A DNA stretch of 64,000 nt from Bdellovibrio sp. BCCA (GTDB lineage Bacteria > Bdellovibrionota > Bdellovibrionia > Bdellovibrionales > Bdellovibrionaceae): positions 496,001 through 560,000 of the forward strand of contig NZ_JBBNAC010000001.1 of the NCBI RefSeq assembly GCF_037996825.1, in the 5' to 3' direction. The notes under the pieces are model-generated. The model made no database searches. It worked only from the letters and a program-made list of their open reading frames with translations, and was not told the origin of the DNA. Every line of letters starts with the position of its first letter. The stretch's first letter is position 1. A program made the position numbers and the translations under genes. Positions 17,242 through 25,314 of this stretch are shown here, piece by piece.

Positions 17242-18648
17242 ATGTCTAAAATCTCGGCTATGATGGATACGGGTAAACGCTCTCTGATGAACTCTCAGAC
17301 GGCGTTGCAAACGGTCGGTCATAACATCGCCAACAAGTCGACAGAGGGCTTCTCTCGCCAGAGAGTCGAACTCATGACGAACCAACCGATCACTGAGGGA
17401 AATCTTCAGATCGGGATGGGTGCGCGTGCGGGAGTTGTGACTCGTGTTAACAATCCTTGGTTAGAAAAACAAATCCAAAAAGAAGGCACAAGCATGGGAT
17501 ATCAAGATTCCCGTACAAATGCTTTGAGCCGCGTTGAACAGATTTACAACGAACAAGCGAACAAAGGGTTGAATCAGTACATGACTGATTTCTTCAACTC
17601 GTTCCGTGAACTTTCCAACAATCCTGAAAGTTTGGCGTCACGTACAATGGTGCGTGAATCCGCAGCGGCATTGACCAAAGATTTCGGTCGCGTTGTCGGT
17701 CAGTTGAAAGACGTTCAGGAAGACATCGACGGTCAAATCAAAACGACCGTGGATGAAATCAATCAAATCACAAAAGAAATTGCCTCTCTGAATGAAAAAG
17801 TTCAGATGGTGGAAATTCAAAATACTCCGGCCAACGATGAAAGAGACCGTCGTGATCTCTTGCTTAAAAAATTAGGCGAAAAAATCGATATCTCGTGGGC
17901 GGAAGGTAAAGACGGCATGGTCACAGTGACGGCCGGTCGCACGGGGATCTTGGTTTCAGGAAGTGGATCTTCTGAATTGAAGGCCCAAGAAACGGGAGAT
18001 CGTGATCGTTTGGAAATTTTCTTCGTGGGCACAGGGGCTCCGGCAAATATCACAAAGCAAATCACGGGTGGTCGTATCGGTGGTGCTTTGGATGTGCGTG
18101 ACCATATCATCGAAGACATGCTCGCTCACGTCGACAATATGGCTTACACTTTGGCGAAAGAAGTCAATGCGGCTCACATCGAGGGTTTTGATAAATCAGG
18201 TCGCCCGGGCGTTTTATTCTTCGATATGCCAGAAGATGTGAAGGGTGCCGCTGCGACAATTAACTTAAATAAAACAATCTTTAACGATGTCGGCAGAATC
18301 GCGGCAGGTGCTCAACCGGGAGCTGCGGGTGATAACACCGTTGCCAACGTGATTTCTTCTTTGCAAAACCGCCAAGTGATGGACGGTGGCTCTTCCACTT
18401 TGGATGACTACTACAACACGCAAGTCGGTCAGATTGGTGCGATTGCACAAAGAGCGGCGAAAGCTCAAGAATCGCAAAAAAACGTTCTGGGCCAACTGAC
18501 GAACATTCGTGAAAGCATCAGCGGAGTTTCTTTGGATGAAGAAACAACAAAGATGATTGAGTTCCAAAAAACTTACGATGCTTCCGCAAGACTTATTAAA
18601 ACAGCGGATGAAATGTTTGATACGGTACTGAACCTTAAACGCCTCTAA
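17242..18648 (+). CDS. flgK: Flagellar hook-associated protein 1 (FlgK)
   Basis: 468 residues. The N-terminal axial motif is TALQTVGHNIANKSTEGFSR, and the C-terminal region SISGVSLDEETTKMIEFQKT with YDASARLIKTADEMFDTVL matches the family. FlgK joins hook to filament. It is shorter than the enteric protein (547), mainly in the surface-exposed middle domains. It is followed 23 bases later by flgL. Confidence 0.94.
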   Translation: MSKISAMMDTGKRSLMNSQTALQTVGHNIANKSTEGFSRQRVELMTNQPITEGNLQIGMGARAGVVTRVNNPWLEKQIQKEGTSMGYQDSRTNALSRVEQIYNEQANKGLNQYMTDFFNSFRELSNNPESLASRTMVRESAAALTKDFGRVVGQLKDVQEDIDGQIKTTVDEINQITKEIASLNEKVQMVEIQNTPANDERDRRDLLLKKLGEKIDISWAEGKDGMVTVTAGRTGILVSGSGSSELKAQETGDRDRLEIFFVGTGAPANITKQITGGRIGGALDVRDHIIEDMLAHVDNMAYTLAKEVNAAHIEGFDKSGRPGVLFFDMPEDVKGAAATINLNKTIFNDVGRIAAGAQPGAAGDNTVANVISSLQNRQVMDGGSSTLDDYYNTQVGQIGAIAQRAAKAQESQKNVLGQLTNIRESISGVSLDEETTKMIEFQKTYDASARLIKTADEMFDTVLNLKRL

Positions 18649-18671
18649 TTAGGATAGGGAATACGACGTAG

Positions 18672-19754
18672 ATGAGAATCGCAGATAAAATGGCTTTCAA
18701 TCAGGTGAATCAGAATCTGTCGAAGAATCGATCAGATATGGCTGATTTGCAGAATCAAGCTGCGACTCAAAAGCGTATTACCAAACCTTCCGATGATCCT
18801 TTAGCATCAGCTCGCGTTCTTGCCGCTCGCACGGAAGAACGAGGCAACACGCAGTTTATTAAAAACATCAACAACGCGCGCTCCTTCCTTGAGTTCTCGG
18901 ATCAATCTCTTGGGGAACTCTCAGAAATCTTGGTGCGTGCGAAAGAACTTGCGATCAGCCAATCCAACGATGCCAGCGGAAATGCAGAAAGCCGCATGGT
19001 CACGGCGTCTGAGGTTGAACAAATCTACAATCAAGCTGTACAGATCGGAAACCGCAAACTCGGTGAGCGATACATTTTCGGCGGATATAAAACTCAGACA
19101 ATGCCATTCAGTCAGGCGGGGGAATACTTCGGTGACGATGGCGATATGAAGATCCAAACTCACAAAGATTCTTTTGTTGCGATGAACATTCCTGGCAACA
19201 AAGTGTTTTTGGGAAAAGGTTTGGGTGGTGACGGCATTGTGCGCGCTCGTTATGAAGCGCCGACAAATGTTGAGCAGTTGAAAGAGTTCCAACAAGAAGA
19301 ACTTCAGCGTAAAGAGCAAAACCAAGAGTTAGAACAGAACTATTTGGAGACTCGCGGTCCGGCTTCTGAGCGCCGCAACAGCCGCATGGATAAGCAAGAT
19401 CCAGTGACGGGTGGAGCAGGAATCAACTTGTTTACGACCTTGCGCAATTTGGAAGTTTCCTTGCGCACCAATGATAAAGACGGCATTCAAGAGACCTTGG
19501 ATACTTTGGATCAGGCTATCTCCCAAGTGGTTTTGGCGCGTTCTGAGGTTGGGTCCAGAATCATGTCCGTCAATAACACCATGGATTCCCTGCAAAAGGC
19601 CGTGGTGGACAATAAGGTGACGGCGTCAGAGCTTGAGGATGCCGATGCATTCCAGGTGATTTCAGATATTAATAAGACCGATAGCACCCTAAAAGCGACC
19701 CTCGAAACGTCTGGAAAGCTTATTCAGCCAAGCCTTCTTGACTTTCTCAGATAA
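18672..19754 (+). CDS. flgL: Flagellar hook-associated protein 3 (FlgL)
   Basis: 360 residues. The flagellin-like N-terminus (NLSKNRSDMADLQNQAATQK, RITKPSDDPLASARVLAART) and the segment RYIFGGYKTQTMPFS identify FlgL. The C-terminal helix pair around VVLARSEVGSRIMSVNNTMD and ELEDADAFQVISDINKT packs with the first. It forms the last junction layer below the filament. A polar, Glu/Gln-rich insertion lies around residues 200-245. Confidence 0.94.
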   Translation: MRIADKMAFNQVNQNLSKNRSDMADLQNQAATQKRITKPSDDPLASARVLAARTEERGNTQFIKNINNARSFLEFSDQSLGELSEILVRAKELAISQSNDASGNAESRMVTASEVEQIYNQAVQIGNRKLGERYIFGGYKTQTMPFSQAGEYFGDDGDMKIQTHKDSFVAMNIPGNKVFLGKGLGGDGIVRARYEAPTNVEQLKEFQQEELQRKEQNQELEQNYLETRGPASERRNSRMDKQDPVTGGAGINLFTTLRNLEVSLRTNDKDGIQETLDTLDQAISQVVLARSEVGSRIMSVNNTMDSLQKAVVDNKVTASELEDADAFQVISDINKTDSTLKATLETSGKLIQPSLLDFLR

Positions 19755-19764
19755 AAATAATACC

Positions 19765-19791
19765 TACAGTTCCGCTTAAAACTACCGATAA
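19765..19791 (+). promoter_or_regulatory. Sigma-28-type promoter of csrA
   Basis: TACAGTTC-N11-ACCGATAA matches the FliA consensus TAAAGTTT-N11-GCCGATAA at 6 of 8 and 7 of 8 positions with exact spacing. Transcription would start near 19798, leaving a 17-base leader with the AAAGGAG ribosome site of csrA. Confidence 0.65.
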
Positions 19792-19814
19792 CGACTGCAG
19801 CAAAAGGAGTTGTC

Positions 19815-20042
19815 ATGCTGGTTCTCACACGGAAGTTGGGTGAAAGCATCGCTATCGATGACCACATCAAAATTAGAGTAGTTCAAATCAAGGGTAAACA
19901 GGTCCGCCTAGGTATCGAAGCGCCCAAAGACACGAAAATCCACCGTGAAGAAGTTTACGTTGCGATCCAAGAACAGAACCAACAGTCTGCCAGTGTCCCT
20001 GCTGATAAAACGCGCAGCGTTGCAAAGCTATTGAAGCCTTAA
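19815..20042 (+). CDS. csrA: RNA-binding translational regulator CsrA
   Basis: 75 residues. The N-terminal RNA-binding strand MLVLTRKLGESI and Arg44 in KIHREEVYVA, both essential for binding GGA motifs, are present. In species that also have FliW, CsrA represses flagellin translation and FliW binds flagellin and CsrA in a feedback loop. The fliW gene follows 199 bases later, so the same circuit is expected here. AAAGGAG provides a good ribosome site. Confidence 0.95.
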   Translation: MLVLTRKLGESIAIDDHIKIRVVQIKGKQVRLGIEAPKDTKIHREEVYVAIQEQNQQSASVPADKTRSVAKLLKP

Positions 20043-20068
20043 TTTCCAATTTTTGACATCTAACTTCT

Positions 20069-20092
20069 AAAGGGGTCCCATCGGCCCCTTTT
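20069..20092 (+). terminator. Terminator after csrA
   Basis: AAAGGGG and CCCCTTTT arms pair around a short loop and end in a T-run, 27 bases after the csrA stop. It separates csrA from fliW transcription at least partly. Confidence 0.65.
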
Positions 20093-20241
20093 CCGCTTCC
20101 AGAGCCTGAAGCGTCTCGTCATGCCATCTAGATTTTAATTGTGTCTCCCTAGATTTAGGTCCAGATTTATAGATGTATTCACCATCAGAGTGCCTTCGTG
20201 TGTCTAAACTATGGGTGAATCCTGAATCTTTGGGAGGATGA

Positions 20242-20769
20242 ATGATCATTTCGACATCGCGCTTCGGCCAAGTTGAGCTGAAACAAGAAGATGTTTTGAC
20301 GTTTCCGGAAGGCCTTCTGGGTTTTGCGGATTTGCGCAAGTTCGTTCTTCTCGATGATCCAAATGACGAGATCTTTGCATGGTTGCAAAGCTGTGAAGCG
20401 CCTCAAATAGCGTTTCCAGTTTTAGAGCCGGAACTTTTCGCTCCTCAATACAAAGCCACTCTCACAAAAAGCGATTTGGAAGCGTTGAAACTAACGGCTC
20501 AAGATAAAGCTCGTTACTTCTCTATCGTAACTATTCCTGATGATCCGACTTTGATGACAGCAAACTTGAAAGCTCCGGTTGTTGTGAATGTGGCGGCGAG
20601 AATGGCTCGTCAATGTGTTCTTCAAGACAATAACTTGGCGATCCGCGAGCCGATCTTCACGAAGTTGCAACAACGTGTGGTGCAAAACCCTGCGGTGGCG
20701 ATCAAGAATCAATCTTCTGGTATCGACGTTGCGACGAAGTTGCACGTCGTGAAAGACGCTGAACTTTAA
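20242..20769 (+). CDS. fliW: Flagellar assembly factor FliW
   Basis: 175 residues. Diagnostic segments are FGQVELKQEDVLTFPEGLLG, FAWLQSCEAPQIAFPVLEPE, FSIVTIPDDPTLMTANLKAP and VVNVAARMARQCVLQD. FliW is an allosteric antagonist of CsrA that also binds flagellin. The ribosome site GGGAGG lies just before the ATG. The length is slightly above the usual 145-160 because of a 25-residue polar tail. Confidence 0.94.
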   Translation: MIISTSRFGQVELKQEDVLTFPEGLLGFADLRKFVLLDDPNDEIFAWLQSCEAPQIAFPVLEPELFAPQYKATLTKSDLEALKLTAQDKARYFSIVTIPDDPTLMTANLKAPVVVNVAARMARQCVLQDNNLAIREPIFTKLQQRVVQNPAVAIKNQSSGIDVATKLHVVKDAEL

Positions 20770-20792
20770 AATATAAAAATTCAAAACTAAGA

Positions 20793-20820
20793 AAAGGCTC
20801 GGTAAAACCGGGCCTTTTTA
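20793..20820 (+). terminator. Intrinsic terminator of fliW
   Basis: GGCTCGGT pairs with ACCGGGCC (one G-T pair) around a 2-4 base loop, followed by TTTTTA. This is the clear end of the flagellar gene run. Confidence 0.85.
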
Positions 20821-20902
20821 TTTTGTGTCCGAATATCAGTTGCCGTTTAAGTTTTAAGAAAATCTCTTGCTGTTAAGTCGAGCCGTAATTCTTGCAAAAA
20901 AG

Positions 20903-21179
20903 AAAAGCGGCCTCAAAGACCGCCTTCTTATGGACGAGAGACCCCTCTAAACAAGGAGGCTCTCTATGAAAAGCAAACCCTCACAGGAGGCTTTTCGGCA
21001 GTTTAAGAAATTTCTAAAGCTGCTCGTGCTGATTTTGTTTCTTTTAGTCAGCTCATGCAGTTAAGACGGTAAACTATCCATAGGGCTTAGGGCTACTTCG
21101 ATAGGCTTCCGGCTCGTGGGCGAGTCGAGCTTAAAACTCGGGACTTATCACGGACGAAGCGGTTTTTGAGGCCGCTTTT
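20903..21179 (+). ncRNA. Candidate structured RNA locus with small peptide (type I toxin-like layout)
   Basis: This interval sits in a 496-base stretch without a normal gene. Its two ends are near-perfect reverse complements: 20903-20917 (AAAAGCGGCCTCAAA) pairs exactly with 21165-21179, and about 20 of 22 pairs hold when extended. Each end also folds locally (GCGG/CCGC) and has a T-run pointing outward, so the left copy reads as a terminator on the - strand and the right copy on the + strand. Inside are a hairpin GAGAG...CTCTC (20935-20965) that holds the ribosome site of the small ORF, and two hairpins around 21113-21140. Overlapping sense and antisense transcripts are the inference. No promoter is obvious. 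Confidence 0.45.
20966..21064 (+). CDS. 32-residue lipoprotein-signal-like peptide
   Basis: ATG at 20966 with a perfect AAGGAGG ribosome site 6 bases upstream. The peptide has a basic polar start (MKSKPSQEAFRQFKKF), a strongly hydrophobic stretch (LKLLVLILFLLV) and ends in the lipobox-like VSSC followed by one Ser. If processed, almost nothing would remain but a lipidated Cys-Ser. Alternatively it is a membrane-active peptide like type I toxins, or a leader peptide. The ribosome site is partly buried in a GAGAG/CTCTC hairpin. Function unknown. Confidence 0.55.
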   Translation: MKSKPSQEAFRQFKKFLKLLVLILFLLVSSCS

Positions 21180-21229
21180 TTACTCCACTGTGCAGAAGTA
21201 TGGTTTCTTACTTTCGTGGTCCGCGAAAT

Positions 21230-21258
21230 TTGCTCCATCACTCTAGTTAACATAAAAT
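21230..21258 (+). promoter_or_regulatory. Promoter placing the transcript start at the protease ATG
   Basis: TTGCTC-N17-TAAAAT: the -10 matches 5 of 6, the -35 only 3 of 6. The -10 ends 7 bases before the ATG at 21266 and no Shine-Dalgarno sequence is present, so the message is probably leaderless. Confidence 0.45.
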
Positions 21259-21265
21259 TATATAC

Positions 21266-22174
21266 ATGAGAGTGGTCTGGAGCGTTCTGATTTTATTCTT
21301 AAGTTATTCCGCACATGCTGCAACAGCAGAGTCGTGCACAACCGTGGATCTTCGTAAAGATTTCGGACCGATTCGCAATCAAGACGGTGTGGGTTGGTGT
21401 TATGCTTTTTCTGCGGCGGATATGATTACTTTTAAAAACAAAGGCCGCGCTTACGTTTCTGCTTCTGACATGGCAACTCAGTATATCAGTCAGCAAAACG
21501 TTTCTCTTACAAGCGGACCCATTGTTACTTTCGGCGGTGGAGTCCCAGTGCAGGCAATGAAAATGGCCGCCAAAAAAGGTGTGTGCACAGAGGCGTCCGT
21601 TCCTTCTGAGGTCAATCAAGGAAGTGATATCTACGAAGCTTATTACAATCTTTTCCGCATCTCGAAATCTATTCAGACAACGGGGCGAGGAAAAGAATAT
21701 TGCGCCGGTGCCGCTCAAGCTTATCAAAAGTTTTTCCCGAGTAGTTCTCCGCAAGAGATCGCAAAGACAATTGCGACGGAGCCTCCATGGCAAGTTGTCG
21801 CAAAACTGCAGAGTAAAAACTGTCCTACTCGCTACAGTGCAGGCTTTAATGAAAACGATGTGACGGCAGAAACGAACAAAGCCAAGATACCGCAAGTTAT
21901 TAAAAATCAATTCGATCAAAAAAAACCCGTGATGATTTCTTATCCTATAAAGCTCATCATGAAAAAACATCCTACGGCTGAGGGCATGCACGCGAGTGTT
22001 TTGGTGGGAAGAAAGTTTAATGCGAAAACAAAAAAATGCGAATATCTGATTCGCAATTCTTTTGGACGTAGCTGTGACGGCTACAACAAATCTTTAAAGT
22101 GTGAATCAGGAAATATCTGGGTTGCCGAAAATGACTTATTTGAATCCGTTGCTGATATTACTTATTTTAAGTAG
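21266..22174 (+). CDS. Secreted papain-like cysteine protease (C1 family)
   Basis: 302 residues with a signal peptide (about 1-19, ending AHA). The catalytic Cys45 lies in NQDGVGWCYAFSA with the usual upstream Gln replaced by the NQD context. The catalytic His is near residue 242 (EGMHASVLVG), and the Asn is in LIRNSFGRSCDGY near 263. This is the order and spacing of C1A peptidases. There is no obvious inhibitory propeptide: the mature domain starts almost at once. Its end overlaps the next small secreted protein gene by 44 bases. It probably digests protein outside the cytoplasm; a role in prey digestion is inference. Confidence 0.87.
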   Translation: MRVVWSVLILFLSYSAHAATAESCTTVDLRKDFGPIRNQDGVGWCYAFSAADMITFKNKGRAYVSASDMATQYISQQNVSLTSGPIVTFGGGVPVQAMKMAAKKGVCTEASVPSEVNQGSDIYEAYYNLFRISKSIQTTGRGKEYCAGAAQAYQKFFPSSSPQEIAKTIATEPPWQVVAKLQSKNCPTRYSAGFNENDVTAETNKAKIPQVIKNQFDQKKPVMISYPIKLIMKKHPTAEGMHASVLVGRKFNAKTKKCEYLIRNSFGRSCDGYNKSLKCESGNIWVAENDLFESVADITYFK

Positions 22175-22544
22175 TTTTTTAAACTTCGCCCACGCTGAGG
22201 AGTCCGACTTCACCTGCATGGCTAGTGAAATAAAAATTCCCTATGCCGATGGCAAAACAAAAACAGAGAAAGTCGAAATCTGCACAAACAAAGATCGAAA
22301 TTCCTTGCGGTCCAAAGGCTGCTTAAAACTCGAATGTCTTCCGAAAGAAAAATTAAAGAGAATCAAGTTTTCAGATGTGGTGGCCGATTCAGGCTCTCCC
22401 GGATTTAAAATCTGCCACGCAATTGGCGGAAAAGCGGAGTTGATTGAATTTAAAGCCGACGATCAATGGTACAGTTTAGACCGCTGCAGGCTAGGCAAAG
22501 AATTCGTGAATCCCGGTGTGCTTATTGACGAAGTGAGCGAGTAG
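22131..22544 (+). CDS. Small secreted Cys-containing protein
   Basis: 137 residues from the ATG at 22131, chosen because it begins a clean signal peptide (MTYLNPLLILLILSSFLNFAHA). The start lies inside the end of the protease gene in another frame, so the two are likely co-translated. The mature part has six Cys, and its end (FKICHAIGGKAELIEFKADD) is loosely like small DUF333-type secreted proteins. Function unknown; an inhibitor or chaperone for the neighbouring protease is possible. Its last 23 bases overlap the convergent membrane protein gene. Confidence 0.65.
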   Translation: MTYLNPLLILLILSSFLNFAHAEESDFTCMASEIKIPYADGKTKTEKVEICTNKDRNSLRSKGCLKLECLPKEKLKRIKFSDVVADSGSPGFKICHAIGGKAELIEFKADDQWYSLDRCRLGKEFVNPGVLIDEVSE

Positions 22545-22977
22545 TTTTTTTGCTTTCCACTTTGGTGAGCATATGAATCACATAAGACAAAGTTAACAAC
22601 GTCCCGATAGAGAAATGCACGACGCTGGCGTAAGTGGAAAGTTTCTCGTCGCCTAAATAAAGAATTCCCATTCCCGTCATTCCTAGGCCCACGATAAAAC
22701 TCATCAGTGCCACGCCACTCACACGTTTTGCTTTTTTGCGAAAGCCTAAGCGCACGTGCACACTCGATAAAGCGCCTAGAACGGTGAAGACTGTAAATCC
22801 CAAAACCACGTGCAGGATCACGATCCAATCACGCTGCTCGGTGGGAAGTCTCCACGGGAAATTCCACTCTAATTTCAAAACGAGGATTGTCGGAAAAAGC
22901 AAAGCGCCTGTCACAAATGACAGGAAAAAAATCGAATGAATCAGATTTTTAGAAAACCACTTTGGATAACCGATCAT
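22522..22977 (-). CDS. Four-helix membrane protein, likely b-type heme protein
   Basis: 151 residues with four predicted membrane helices. His residues sit within or next to the helices (LIHSIFF, ILHVVLGF, ASVVHFSIG, YVIHML), the pattern of small di-heme cytochrome b domains. It starts at the end of apbE (ATGA overlap at 22974-22977). In a flavinylation operon such a protein would pass electrons from the quinone pool to the exported flavoprotein. The heme assignment is inferred from His placement, not from a clear family match. Confidence 0.6.
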   Translation of the reverse strand: MIGYPKWFSKNLIHSIFFLSFVTGALLFPTILVLKLEWNFPWRLPTEQRDWIVILHVVLGFTVFTVLGALSSVHVRLGFRKKAKRVSGVALMSFIVGLGMTGMGILYLGDEKLSTYASVVHFSIGTLLTLSYVIHMLTKVESKKTTRSLRQ

Positions 22978-23786
22978 AAACAGCGTCCACCTAAACGAGC
23001 CATAATCTCTGCTCTTTCTTCAGGAAAAGCAAGGCTTGCGACCTTTGTTAAAGCATCTGCGCGCCAGGCTTTTTTAGCCAGAACCGTCCAAACACCCAAA
23101 GCGGGCTTGCGGTCCCCTAAAACCACCCAGCCGGGAAAGCTTTGATCGTAGACGTCTTTCACCCAGGTTGTGGCGACAGACATATTTTGCAAGCCACCCA
23201 GGGTTTCACCAAGGCCCTCAGGTCCGCGGATTTGCAATGGTAAGACCACGTCTCCGTAAACGCGAATGTCGCCGCCAGCGTTGACCCAACCGTTGGAAAG
23301 GCCTGCTTGCTTTAACGCTTTGATCGCGAGATCCACGGCATACCCTTTGGCAATGCCGTCTAAGACGACGCGCACAGGGCGAGCGAGAAATACTTTTTTT
23401 CTGCGCATCTGAATATCGAAAGCTTCACCGATCGGCAAAGGAATCTCAGAGCTTTGAAAATAAGAAGAATGATCCGGTAAATAACCTAAAGACTGAAGCT
23501 TTCCGCCCACAGTGGGGTTAAAAAGACCATCGCTGGCGCAAGACATGGCTTTGGCTAGACGAAGCACGCGCAGACTGTGCGGATGTAACTCTACTTCATT
23601 TCCGAATGAATAATTTAAACGACTTAAATCACTCTGAGGATTGTGAAAGCTCAAAAGATTATGAATTTGTTCGATCGCGGAAAACGCAGCATCAAAAGCG
23701 GGGGAATCTTGAGCCGAAGGGCAGGCAGAGCCCACCTCGACAAATGTTCCCAAGAGAGGCTTCATTCTGCGCGTAGCATGTTTCAT
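22974..23786 (-). CDS. apbE: FAD:protein FMN transferase (ApbE family)
   Basis: 270 residues. Family blocks: MKPLLGTFVEVGS, LSFHNPQSDLSRLNYSFG, LVLDGIAKGYAVDLAIKAL-type segment (here VVLDGIAKGYAVDLAIKAL) and VNAGGDIRVYG. ApbE attaches FMN from FAD to a Thr of exported FMN-binding domains. Its substrate is almost certainly the neighbouring FMN-binding protein, whose stop overlaps this ATG. There is no strong signal peptide at the chosen start, so export to the periplasm, normal for the family, is uncertain. Confidence 0.92.
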   Translation of the reverse strand: MKHATRRMKPLLGTFVEVGSACPSAQDSPAFDAAFSAIEQIHNLLSFHNPQSDLSRLNYSFGNEVELHPHSLRVLRLAKAMSCASDGLFNPTVGGKLQSLGYLPDHSSYFQSSEIPLPIGEAFDIQMRRKKVFLARPVRVVLDGIAKGYAVDLAIKALKQAGLSNGWVNAGGDIRVYGDVVLPLQIRGPEGLGETLGGLQNMSVATTWVKDVYDQSFPGWVVLGDRKPALGVWTVLAKKAWRADALTKVASLAFPEERAEIMARLGGRCL

Positions 23787-24325
23787 TTTTGTAAAACGAT
23801 TTTATGGAAGGAAAGAAGTCTTTTCACGCCGTCAGTGATATTGCGGCTGGAAAGGGTTGCCCCGCTGATATTTGGAATATCGACGTCGAGCTTAAACGGA
23901 TCGGAAATCGTTTTTCCTGCAAAGTGTTTTCTCCAGCTTGAATCTCGAACTTGGCCGCCTTTGGTTTCGCGGTAGCTCATGATCTCAAGGCCCAAAACTT
24001 TTCCCTCCGGAGAAATCGCCACGCTGTAAGTGATGAACTCGTGTTTTCCGATCACTTCATCAATGATGAACCAACCTAAAAGCTTTCCTTTTTTTTCAGC
24101 GCGCCAAGCTGGGACTTCTTTTTTGCGCTGACGAACTTTGGCGATCTCTTCGATCTTTTCTTTTTGCTCGTCTGTCAAAGTCACAGGGTTTGCGACAAAA
24201 GTATCAGCTTCAGGGAAAAGAACTTTTTGAGCCTGCTCCGTCGTGAAGTAGTCCGTGGCATACGCCATAGACGTGATCATCGTGACGGGGAGAAGAGTAA
24301 GATATTCTTTTCTAAACAGGCTCAT
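23783..24325 (-). CDS. Exported FMN-binding domain protein
   Basis: 180 residues with an N-terminal hydrophobic export signal (about 8-23). The FMN-binding domain ends in NISGATLSS, where Thr157 is the expected site of covalent FMN attachment by ApbE. KLLGWFIIDEVIGKHE and AISPEGKVLGLEI are typical of the domain. It would act as a periplasmic flavin electron carrier. It is the second gene of a four-gene leftward operon that starts at 25233 under a Fur-box-like site. Confidence 0.88.
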   Translation of the reverse strand: MSLFRKEYLTLLPVTMITSMAYATDYFTTEQAQKVLFPEADTFVANPVTLTDEQKEKIEEIAKVRQRKKEVPAWRAEKKGKLLGWFIIDEVIGKHEFITYSVAISPEGKVLGLEIMSYRETKGGQVRDSSWRKHFAGKTISDPFKLDVDIPNISGATLSSRNITDGVKRLLSFHKIVLQK

Positions 24326-24342
24326 GCAAGTTCCTTACGGGC

Positions 24343-25233
24343 TTAGAAGTTAAAGCCCACTTTTAAACGAGTTTCGTATTTCGTTTTTTCGATCAAGTGA
24401 AGGTTGTTGTCGTCTTGCGCATCAAACTTTTCACCGCCACCGCTGACTTGTTGAATCCAAGTCAAAGTCGCCCACCATTTTTCACTTCCGTAGTGTAAGC
24501 TTGGGCCTGTGAAAACAGTCCAGCGCTCTGTGCCCACTTCAGTTTCATATTCACTCTCAAAAAGAGCTTCCGCACCGATGAACCAGTTTGGCATGAAACG
24601 GTAAGCAACGCCCGTATCAGCAGTGAAACCGATTTCAACTTCCGGTTCTACAGGCCAGTCAAATCCAGGAGGAAGATCGTTCAAATCTCCGCGACGCGCG
24701 TAAGTCGTTTCAAAGCCCAAGTTTGAAGACCAAACAACCTCACCTTCAAGGAAGTATTTTTGAGCGATGAAAAGAAGTTCCATCGAGTAGCTGTCTTTGT
24801 TTTGACCCGAATGTCTGTCCAACCAATTGTACGAAAAAGAAAGGTAAGAAGAAAGACCGATGATGTCTTTTGCCGGGCTTAAGAAATTGTATTTAAGACC
24901 TGCTTCAACACCAGAGGGACGAAGTGAAAGGTTGTTGTCTTTCGGCAAGTAACCATCGACAGACAAACCGGACATCTCTACTTGCAACATCTGCAAGCTG
25001 CCAGAAAGTGACAAGCTGTCAGTAGCACCGTACTCAACTTCTGTTTTTGAATCCAAAGCGTGGTATTTGCCTGCACCTTTGTTATCACGAGAAGTTAGGA
25101 TCTGATAAAGCTCCCAGCTTCCTTTTGGAAGAGTCTCAGCACCTTTTACGTAACCAAGAAGGTTTTCATCGGCGCGTGCAAAAGACGCCTGAACCAGAAC
25201 TGTCACAAGTAAACAAAATCCTAATTTTTTCAT
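24343..25233 (-). CDS. Predicted outer-membrane beta-barrel protein
   Basis: 296 residues with a signal peptide ending ARA. The mature sequence is a run of alternating amphipathic strands (KYHALDSKTEVEYGATDSLS, GLKYNF, LSFSYNW) and ends in the aromatic KVGFNF expected for barrel insertion. No catalytic motif is visible. As first gene of the flavinylation operon, behind a Fur-box-like site, it may serve as a metal or substrate channel, but that rests only on context. An AAGGA ribosome site lies 11 bases upstream. Confidence 0.72.
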   Translation of the reverse strand: MKKLGFCLLVTVLVQASFARADENLLGYVKGAETLPKGSWELYQILTSRDNKGAGKYHALDSKTEVEYGATDSLSLSGSLQMLQVEMSGLSVDGYLPKDNNLSLRPSGVEAGLKYNFLSPAKDIIGLSSYLSFSYNWLDRHSGQNKDSYSMELLFIAQKYFLEGEVVWSSNLGFETTYARRGDLNDLPPGFDWPVEPEVEIGFTADTGVAYRFMPNWFIGAEALFESEYETEVGTERWTVFTGPSLHYGSEKWWATLTWIQQVSGGGEKFDAQDDNNLHLIEKTKYETRLKVGFNF

Positions 25234-25314
25234 GTATTTCGCGTATCCTTAAGTAGGCTTAATGTTGAACGCTAGCAAGTACGCCAACGCTTTCGCGATG
25301 TCATGAAGACTTTT

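Noticed and set aside
21061-21180. Possible tRNA, tmRNA or cyclic-di-GMP riboswitch in the folded locus
   Set aside because: No TTCGANTC arm, no CCA end, no tag-peptide frame and none of the conserved GEMM riboswitch blocks.
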